Part shown: positions 7,647 to 11,809 of the stretch, piece after piece
Layout of the letters: every line of letters starts with the position of its first letter
Numbering within the stretch: the stretch's first letter is position 1
From: Sedimentisphaerales bacterium
GTDB lineage: Bacteria > Planctomycetota > Phycisphaerae > Sedimentisphaerales > SM23-30
Reading direction: 5' to 3'
Assembly (NCBI GenBank): GCA_030636065.1
Contig: DAOVXR010000024.1
Location: forward strand, 1-11,809
DNA: 11,809 bases
Translations under genes and position numbers: made by a program
Notes under the pieces: model-generated
Database searches by the model: none
What the model was told of the DNA's origin: nothing
The model's input: the letters and a program-made list of their open reading frames with translations, nothing else

Positions 7647-7675
7647 TTAAGCATGGTATTCCAGTTGAGTGGCAC
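7647..7675. repeat. Dispersed repeat, copy 2 (TTAAGCATGGTATTCCA type)
   Basis: 26 of 29 bases match 2363-2391. As in copy 1, a different short hairpin sits just before it (here at 7625-7641), an AGAGGTG word follows shortly after (7680-7686; AGAGAGGTG at 2405-2413 for copy 1), and the element follows a stop codon. Confidence 0.7.
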
Positions 7676-7800
7676 CTTTCAGAGGTGTGTTCTTGTACGG
7701 CCTTCGACGGGTGGCAGCGTCTGATGTACTCATCAAGAGACAGGCGATGGCGACTTTCCATTACTTTCGTTATTGGTTATTCTTTATTGGCTTTTTCTCT

Positions 7801-7835
7801 TTTCTCTCACCACCCACAACTCACCACTCACAACT
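7801..7835. repeat. CACCACTCACC tract, copy 3
   Basis: TTTCTCTCACCACCCACAACTCACCACTCACAACTT-type tract without purines other than A. It matches the tails of the composite repeats at 2511-2547 and 4843-4870 but lacks the GTTGAA element that precedes them there. Confidence 0.7.
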
Positions 7836-7924
7836 TATTCTTTTGATTCCTCATTTTGGTTTCATAATTCGTAATAGTTCTTGTAGGGGTGGTTTTTCGG
7901 CTAAAAACAGGGATAAAAACAAGA

Positions 7925-8008
7925 TAGCCGAGGCGGGACTCGAACCCGCACCCTCTTGCGAGGAGGGGATTTTAAGTCCCCAGCGTCTGCCAATTCCGCC
8001 ACTCGGCC
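7925..8008 (-). tRNA. tRNA-Leu (anticodon UAA)
   Basis: Reads on the - strand as an 84-nucleotide class II tRNA. The acceptor stem GGCCGAG pairs with CTCGGCT (one G-U), and the discriminator base is A. The D-arm has GCGGAATTGGCAGACGC. The anticodon stem-loop is GGGGA-CTTAAAA-TCCCC with anticodon TAA at 7974-7972. The variable arm is long, with stem CCTC-GCAA-GAGG, and the T-arm is GCGGG-TTCGAGT-CCCGC. The long variable arm and A73 fit leucine. CCA is not encoded. A T-rich stretch (TTGTTTTTATCC) follows the 3' end and may end transcription. Confidence 0.97.
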
Positions 8009-8018
8009 AAGGCAAATC

Positions 8019-8046
8019 ATTATAACGCATTTTTTTCGTAATGCAA
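8019..8046 (-). promoter_or_regulatory. Promoter of tRNA-Leu
   Basis: On the - strand, TTGCAT (8046-8041) and a perfect TATAAT (8024-8019) are 16 bases apart. The tRNA 5' end is 10 bases past the -10 box, so the primary transcript would carry only a few extra bases. This places the tRNA in its own unit, separate from the upstream small RNA. Confidence 0.8.
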
Positions 8047-8109
8047 GCCCTAACGATAAGGATCGGAAATTGTGCGGAGGAACTGACTAATCATAAGCAA
8101 GACGGGTTT

Positions 8110-8158
8110 AAAAAAACGCGGGGCCCCGGTCTGTAGGAGGCAGCCAGACCAGGGCCCC
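8110..8158 (-). terminator. Intrinsic terminator of the candidate small RNA
   Basis: On the - strand GGGGCCC (8158-8152) pairs with GGGCCCC (8126-8120). One A/C mismatch follows, then GGTCTG (8150-8145) pairs with CAGACC (8133-8128), leaving an 11-base loop. GCG and then seven T (8116-8110) follow. A GC-rich 13-bp stem plus T7 marks the - strand as the transcribed one. On the + strand no T-run follows. Confidence 0.85.
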
Positions 8159-8243
8159 AATCCAGGGCAAAATAAACAACTTTTCAACACCCCGCATCAA
8201 TTTTCAGGGTGATTTGTTTCTGTTCGCCATATTGATTGCTTAC
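8110..8243 (-). ncRNA. Candidate structured small RNA, about 134 nt
   Basis: The - strand between a good promoter (8250-8278) and a strong intrinsic terminator (8110-8158) holds no credible protein gene. The predicted transcript starts GTAAGCAATC near 8243. AAACAA (8219-8214) pairs with TTGTTT (8179-8174), enclosing a second stem CACCC (8211-8207) with GGGTG (8192-8188). The loop of that inner stem contains ATTGATGC (8201-8194), which can pair with GCAATCAAT at the 5' end (8239-8231) with one bulged A, so a pseudoknot or an alternative fold is possible. The terminator loop exposes GCTGCCTCCTA, a C-rich sequence resembling anti-Shine-Dalgarno. An ATG-led frame of eight codons (MANRNKSP, about 8230-8204) has no clear ribosome-binding site. 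I recognise no known RNA family: it is too short for RNase P or tmRNA and does not fold like 6S or SRP RNA. The whole call is inference. Confidence 0.55.
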
Positions 8244-8249
8244 ATGTTT

Positions 8250-8278
8250 ATAATATGATGTATGGTTGGAAAAGGCAA
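8250..8278 (-). promoter_or_regulatory. Promoter of the candidate small RNA
   Basis: On the - strand TTGCCT (8278-8273) and TATTAT (8255-8250) are separated by exactly 17 bases. Transcription would start at about 8243, a G. The region between clpC and this promoter contains no gene, so the promoter is not merely internal to a longer coding unit. Confidence 0.6.
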
Positions 8279-8393
8279 CCCGAGAACCCTTTTTTTTCAG
8301 TTGTGTGATTGGGATATATAAGAAGACATGACGAATATATCAATTGTAACGATTATATACTTCGAGATGGACGGTTTGATGTGCAAGTAGCAA

Positions 8394-8522
8394 GTAGGGT
8401 GCGATGTATCGCACCGTTTGATATAGCCCCTGTTGTTACAAGCGGGGGGGGGGCTTCTGTAGGGCGGGCCATGCCCGCCATTTGAGTCTTGTAGGGTGGG
8501 GGTTTTACTCCACGCGGTTTTC
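8394..8522. repeat. Cluster of four palindromic elements downstream of clpC
   Basis: Four modules stand almost end to end. GTAGGGTGCGAT copy 2 has an 8-bp stem with GT at the centre (8398-8415). The CCCC...GGGG stem-loop is decayed and ends in ten G (8425-8453). GTAGGGCGGG copy 3 is a perfect 7-bp stem, GGCGGGC (8463-8469) with GCCCGCC (8473-8479). The GTAGGGTGGGG relative is at 8489-8522. The same modules occur in another order at 4494-4697. The cluster lies 50-180 bases behind the stop of clpC. It is not followed by T on the - strand, so it is a poor terminator by sequence. Confidence 0.8.
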
Positions 8523-8570
8523 TATTCTGTTCTAATTCTTTTCTTAAATCATTAAATCTGAAATTCTTCT

Positions 8571-11087
8571 TCACTTAGCCAACGGCGATTCGGTTTTTTT
8601 ATCCTTTTTTTGTTCAGGTTCTTCTGGTGGATTCGGCGACCCCTCGAAGTGAAGGTGCTCATCCTTGATCGTTACCTTTATTGTGTTGACATCTTTGTAA
8701 TTACCGCGAAGGATGTCTTCACTGAGCGGGTCTTCGATATTGCGTTCGATGGCTCGTCGTAGCGGCCTGGCGCCGAACTCGATGTCGTATCCTTTTTCGA
8801 TGAGGAATTGTTTTGCTTCCTCGGACAATTCGAGATGGAGATTTTGTTCTGCCAGTCTTTCGAAGACCTTTTTCAATTCGTAATCGACTATGGTTTCCAG
8901 ATCGACACGGGTAAGAGATTTGAACACAATCAGGTCATCGAGTCGGTTGAGGAATTCGGGACGGAAGTAGCGATCTACTTCTTTTTGGAGCAGGTCCTTC
9001 ATTTTTTCATAATTAGCTTCTTCGGTTCGTTTCCCGAACCCGAAGCCTGCCTGGTTCTTGATCATTTCCGCGCCGATATTACTGGTCATAATCAGGATCG
9101 TATTGCGAAAATCCACATTTCTGCCGAAGCTGTCGGTCAGACGGCCTTCTTCCATAATCTGCAGGAGCATATTAAAGACATCGGTATGTGCCTTTTCGAT
9201 TTCGTCCAGTAGCACTACGGAATAGGGTCTTCGCCTGATGCGTTCGGTCAGTTGGCCGCCTTCTTCGTAGCCGACGTATCCCGGCGGAGCGCCGACTAAT
9301 CGCGAGACATTATGTTTTTCCATATATTCGCTCATGTCAAGCTGTACCAGGGCCTCTTCGTTGCCGAACATAAATTCCGCCAGCGCCCTTGCCAGAAGGG
9401 TTTTTCCTACGCCTGACGGGCCGATGAAGATGAAACTGCCCATCGGTCGGTTGGGGTCTTTCAGTCCGCTGCGGGAGCGCCTCACGCACTTGGCGACAAT
9501 GTTTATAGCTTCGTCCTGACTGACGACTCGTTTGTGAAGTTCGGATTCGAGTTCTAACAACCGAGTGGCTTCTTCTTTTTCCAGCCGCGTCAGAGGCACA
9601 CCAGTCATATTACTGACCACTTCGGCTATAACCTCTTCATCTACCACGCCGCCGACTTCGCTGTTTTTTTCACGCCACTTTTGCTGCATTTCATTTTTCT
9701 TTTGCAGTACTCTTTGGGCCTCGTCGCGCAGATCGGCTGCCCGTTCGTAGTCGGCGTTTTTGACTGCTTCGTCTTTTTCTCCTTGTAGTCGTTCCACCTG
9801 CAGTTCCATTTCGGTCAGGTCCGGCGGTTTGGTCAGACATTTAAGCCTTATACGCGCCCCGGACTCGTCGATAACATCGATAGCCTTATCGGGCAGACAG
9901 CGTCCGCTGATATATCGGCTGGACAATTCAACTGCCGCTTTCAGTGCCTCATCGGTGATACGGACTCGATGGTGGGCTTCGTAGCGATCCCGCAGTCCCT
10001 TGAGGATTTCCAGGGCTTCTTGTTTGTTGGGTGGGTTCACTATTATATTTTGGAATCTACGTTCGAGCGCGCTGTCTTTTTCGATATATTTGCGATATTC
10101 GTCGAGCGTGGTCGCCCCGATACATTGTATTTCACCGCGGGACAGGGCTGGTTTAAGGACATTCGACGCGTCTATGGCCCCTTCGGCGCCGCCGGCTCCG
10201 ACGAGGGTATGCAATTCGTCGATAAACAGGATTACATTTTTAGCGCGGCGTACTTCGTTCATAACAGCTTTGATTCGCTCTTCGAACTGCCCGCGATACT
10301 TGGTCCCGGCAACCATCATCGCCAGGTCCAGCACTACGATCCGTTGGCCGGACAGAAGATCGGGCACATCCCGATGAATAATCTTTTGCGCCAGTCCTTC
10401 GACGATAGCTGTTTTGCCGACCCCCGCTTCGCCTAACAGTACCGGGTTATTTTTGGTACGTCGGCATAGAATCTGGATGACCCGTTCGATCTCTTTGCTT
10501 CTGCCGATAACCGGGTCTAACTGGTCTTGGGTAGCCAGTTCTGTCAGGTCTCGCCCGAAGCTGTCTAAGGCCGGGGTTTTGCTTTTACCGCCTTTGGCAC
10601 GTTCGGAGCGTGAGAGTCCGGGGACAGCCGTGCCGGAATCGGCATCCATTCCCGCCCCGAGCAGATTAAGAACTTCTTCGCGAACCTCTTCTAATTTTAG
10701 TCCCAGGCTCATCATAACCTGGGCAGCCACACCTTCGTTTTCCCGTAGAAGCCCCAGCAGCAGATGTTCTGTTCCGACGTAATTATGGTTTAGTGCGCGG
10801 GCTTCTTCGATAGCGTATTCGATGACTTTTTTGGCGCGGGGGGTCTGGGGCAGTTTGCCCATAGTAACCATATCCGGCCCGCTTTTGACGATCTTTTCTA
10901 CTTCAAGACGCACCTTCCGCAAGTCCACTTCCAGATTCTTTAGCACGTTGGCGCCTACTCCGCTGCCTTCTTTGACCAGTCCGAGCAGGATATGCTCTGT
11001 CCCGATATATTCGTGGTTGAACCTCTGGGCCTCCTGGTTGGCCAAGGCCATCACTTTTCTCGCTCGATCTGTGAACCTCTCAAACAT
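8571..11087 (-). CDS. clpC: ATP-dependent Clp protease ATP-binding subunit ClpC
   Basis: A hexameric AAA+ unfoldase that feeds proteins to the ClpP peptidase in the cytoplasm. The 838 residues are full family length. Domains: two Clp_N repeats (about 1-145, with the paired motifs [13 protein letters not shown] and [13 protein letters not shown]); the D1 ATPase with Walker A GEAGVGKT 219-226, Walker B ILFIDE 286-291, pore loop KYRG 263-266 and arginine pair 343-344; a UVR/middle segment (about 438-456), which separates ClpC from ClpB and ClpA; and the D2 ATPase with Walker A GPSGVGKT 556-563, Walker B VVLLDE 624-629, pore loop GYVGY 603-607 and sensor-2 GARPLRR 772-778. AGFGFG 680-685 is the likely ClpP-docking loop. 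The charged tail ([11 protein letters not shown]) is variable. GGAG lies 6 bases before the ATG. No mcsA, mcsB, ctsR or clpP is next to it, and no CIRCE-type operator is visible. Confidence 0.97.
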   Translation of the reverse strand: MFERFTDRARKVMALANQEAQRFNHEYIGTEHILLGLVKEGSGVGANVLKNLEVDLRKVRLEVEKIVKSGPDMVTMGKLPQTPRAKKVIEYAIEEARALNHNYVGTEHLLLGLLRENEGVAAQVMMSLGLKLEEVREEVLNLLGAGMDADSGTAVPGLSRSERAKGGKSKTPALDSFGRDLTELATQDQLDPVIGRSKEIERVIQILCRRTKNNPVLLGEAGVGKTAIVEGLAQKIIHRDVPDLLSGQRIVVLDLAMMVAGTKYRGQFEERIKAVMNEVRRAKNVILFIDELHTLVGAGGAEGAIDASNVLKPALSRGEIQCIGATTLDEYRKYIEKDSALERRFQNIIVNPPNKQEALEILKGLRDRYEAHHRVRITDEALKAAVELSSRYISGRCLPDKAIDVIDESGARIRLKCLTKPPDLTEMELQVERLQGEKDEAVKNADYERAADLRDEAQRVLQKKNEMQQKWREKNSEVGGVVDEEVIAEVVSNMTGVPLTRLEKEEATRLLELESELHKRVVSQDEAINIVAKCVRRSRSGLKDPNRPMGSFIFIGPSGVGKTLLARALAEFMFGNEEALVQLDMSEYMEKHNVSRLVGAPPGYVGYEEGGQLTERIRRRPYSVVLLDEIEKAHTDVFNMLLQIMEEGRLTDSFGRNVDFRNTILIMTSNIGAEMIKNQAGFGFGKRTEEANYEKMKDLLQKEVDRYFRPEFLNRLDDLIVFKSLTRVDLETIVDYELKKVFERLAEQNLHLELSEEAKQFLIEKGYDIEFGARPLRRAIERNIEDPLSEDILRGNYKDVNTIKVTIKDEHLHFEGSPNPPEEPEQKKDKKTESPLAK

Positions 11088-11103
11088 TCGTTTCTCCAGA
11101 AGG

Positions 11104-11124
11104 TAGGATGGGCTTTAGCCCATG
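11104..11124. repeat. Short hairpin element just upstream of the clpC ribosome-binding site
   Basis: TAGGATGGGCTTTAGCCCATG contains a 7-bp stem ATGGGCT (11108-11114) and AGCCCAT (11117-11123) with a TT loop. It ends 11 bases upstream of the clpC GGAG, inside the apparent mRNA leader. A diverged relative is at about 164-190. Confidence 0.65.
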
Positions 11125-11170
11125 CTGTCTTTCTATATTCGTAATTATTCAGCCGTGCGCAGTAAATGGA

Positions 11171-11245
11171 TTTTCCCATTGACACCGGACTTCAGTCCGG
11201 TGCTGGAGGTCTCGCCGCCCGCTTCTTCCAACCGTTTCAACGGTT
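11171..11245. repeat. Composite palindromic repeat, copy 1, in the clpC leader
   Basis: TTTTCCCATTGA precedes the perfect inverted repeat CACCGGACTTCAGTCCGGTG (11183-11202). TGGAGGTCT follows, and a second perfect hairpin AACCGTTTCAACGGTT ends it (11230-11245). Both stems close on a TC loop. The run of T at 11244-11249 makes the right end look like a + strand terminator. Copy 2 is at 11710-11783 with the same layout. Confidence 0.85.
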
Positions 11246-11273
11246 TTTTACATATCGCTGAATAGCTACCTAT

Positions 11274-11302
11274 ATTCTATACATATCCGTCCGGTTATTC
11301 AA
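11274..11302 (-). promoter_or_regulatory. Likely promoter of clpC
   Basis: On the - strand TTGAAT (11302-11297) and TAGAAT (11279-11274) are 17 bases apart. Transcription would start near 11267, giving a leader of about 180 bases that contains the composite repeat at 11171-11245 and the hairpin at 11104-11124. A start inside the repeats cannot be excluded. Confidence 0.55.
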
Positions 11303-11473
11303 GGGCCTCGACCTGGATTAAGGGTTATCGGATGGAGCCACAACCACCATATACCCTTGTTAATAAACAAGTTCAACGGCCCTATACCTTATCGGCGAAA
11401 AAATGATTCAGGTTTGCGGATAACGTACAAAAAGTGGATAAAATTATTTTACGGCAGCTTCTGGCAACACTAA
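11303..11473. other. Unique gap upstream of clpC, no gene seen
   Basis: No gene is visible on either strand. It holds an inverted repeat CTTGTT-AATA-AACAAG at 11358-11373. A weak + strand promoter-like pair, TTGCGG and GATAAA with 17 bases between them (about 11414-11443), has nothing evident to transcribe. The DNA becomes AT-rich towards 11455. Confidence 0.45.
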
Positions 11474-11699
11474 TAGGGTGGGTTTGTACCCGACGCATTT
11501 TTCTGTCCTAAAGTGGGAGGCACACTCCGTGTGGCGATCTTATTCGAGGTGGATGGCCCATCGGGCGGAATGCCCCACGCGGTTCTCTTTATTCGATGTT
11601 GAATGTTGAACGTTCGACGTTCGACGTTCGACGTTCATCTTTTCTTCATTTCTTCTCTTGTTTTCCATTCTCGTAGGGTGGGGGCCTACACTATGCGTC
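11474..11699. repeat. Decayed palindromic elements and expanded GTTGAA repeat
   Basis: A decayed GTAGGGTGGGG element (GGGT/ACCC stem) stands at 11474-11506. A CACAC-TCC-GTGTG hairpin follows at about 11521-11533, then the word GCGATCTTATTCG shared with 119-131. A third GTTGAA element starts near 11589 and contains the 7-base unit CGTTCGA three times in tandem plus a partial fourth (11611-11637). A further damaged GTAGGGTGGGG copy is at 11671-11699. No coding potential is seen. Confidence 0.7.
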
Positions 11700-11709
11700 A
11701 ACGGGTAAA

Positions 11710-11803
11710 TTTTCTCATTAGCACCGGACTTCAGTCCGGTGTTGGAGGTCTTGCAGACCGTTTATTCAACCGTTTCAACGGTTCTCTTACGCCCTGAAAG
11801 GGC
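11710..11803. repeat. Composite palindromic repeat, copy 2, with extra GCCCT hairpin
   Basis: It has the same parts as 11171-11245: CACCGGACTTCAGTCCGGTG at 11722-11741, TGGAGGTCT, and AACCGTTTCAACGGTT at 11768-11783. The two hairpins start 46 bases apart here and 47 in copy 1. A third hairpin GCCCT-GAA-AGGGC follows at 11791-11803, and the element may continue past the window end. There is no T-run after the second hairpin, unlike copy 1. Confidence 0.85.
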
Positions 11804-11809
11804 AGGATA

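Larger units (their letters stand above)
7590..7924. other. Convergent gap between the 5010 gene and tRNA-Leu
   Basis: No gene is seen. The gap holds a hairpin CTTATG-CGAAG-CATAAG at 7625-7641, the second TTAAGCATGGTATTCCA repeat (7647-7675), the third CACCACTCACC tract (7801-7835) and a decayed GTAGGGGTGG element near 7880-7895. Open frames crossing it (such as 7586-7846 and 7669-8025) only translate repeats and the complement of the tRNA. Confidence 0.6.

Noticed and set aside
7669..8025. 118-codon + strand open frame
   Set aside because: It translates repeats and then the complement of tRNA-Leu (the AGLEPAPSCEEG stretch is the usual antisense-tRNA artefact).
8117..8158. SRP RNA (4.5S) on the + strand, suggested by GGAGGCAGCC
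   Set aside because: The sequence is a simple hairpin loop. The SRP GGAA tetraloop and asymmetric internal loop are missing, and the T-run shows that the other strand is transcribed.
8353..8574. 73-codon - strand open frame overlapping the clpC stop by 4 bases
   Set aside because: The overlap mimics translational coupling, but most of the frame is made of the palindromic repeats at 8394-8522, and no protein family is recognisable.
9969..10436. 155-codon + strand open frame opposite clpC
   Set aside because: It is a shadow of the highly conserved clpC frame on the other strand. The same holds for the other frames within 8808-11106.
11230..11249. Intrinsic terminator on the + strand (AACCGTT hairpin plus T6)
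   Set aside because: There is no + strand gene upstream for it to end, and the hairpin is part of a dispersed repeat whose other copy lacks the T-run. It is kept as a repeat.

Overview
This window looks like a chromosomal piece of a free-living bacterium, most likely a planctomycete of the Phycisphaerae/Sedimentisphaerales kind. That placement is an inference. It rests on a stand-alone glycogen debranching enzyme, large TPR proteins, a ClpC-type unfoldase, few long genes separated by wide gaps, and gaps packed with short palindromic and low-complexity repeats of a style I associate with that group. No single marker gene proves it.

Layout. 1-315 is gene-free leader. Three genes lie on the + strand: a glycogen debranching enzyme (about 322-2334), a cytoplasmic TPR-repeat protein (2767-4473) and an exported TPR / beta-sandwich / HEAT-repeat protein of unknown function (about 5010-7589). 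Three transcription units lie on the - strand and face them: clpC (8571-11087), a candidate small structured RNA (about 8110-8243) with its own promoter and a strong intrinsic terminator, and tRNA-Leu(UAA) (7925-8008) with its own promoter. The two groups converge around 7590-8570. 11303-11809 has no gene and is largely repeats.

The genes do not form an obvious pathway. The debranching enzyme removes alpha-1,6 branches from glycogen. ClpC unfolds proteins for ClpP. The two TPR proteins are probably scaffolds, one in the cytoplasm and one exported. Each gene seems to be its own unit, because the gaps between them are 430-540 bases. Good promoters are visible for the 5010 gene (extended -10), the tRNA, the small RNA and clpC.

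The most unusual content is between the genes. At least nine families of short repeats recur here, most of them perfect or near-perfect hairpins. The same modules occur in different orders at two loci. One copy forms the last nine codons and the stop codon of the 5010 gene. Another composite repeat sits in the apparent 5' leader of clpC. The best candidate for something new and functional is the - strand small RNA at 8110-8243, which has a promoter, a nested hairpin, a possible pseudoknot and a GC-rich terminator.
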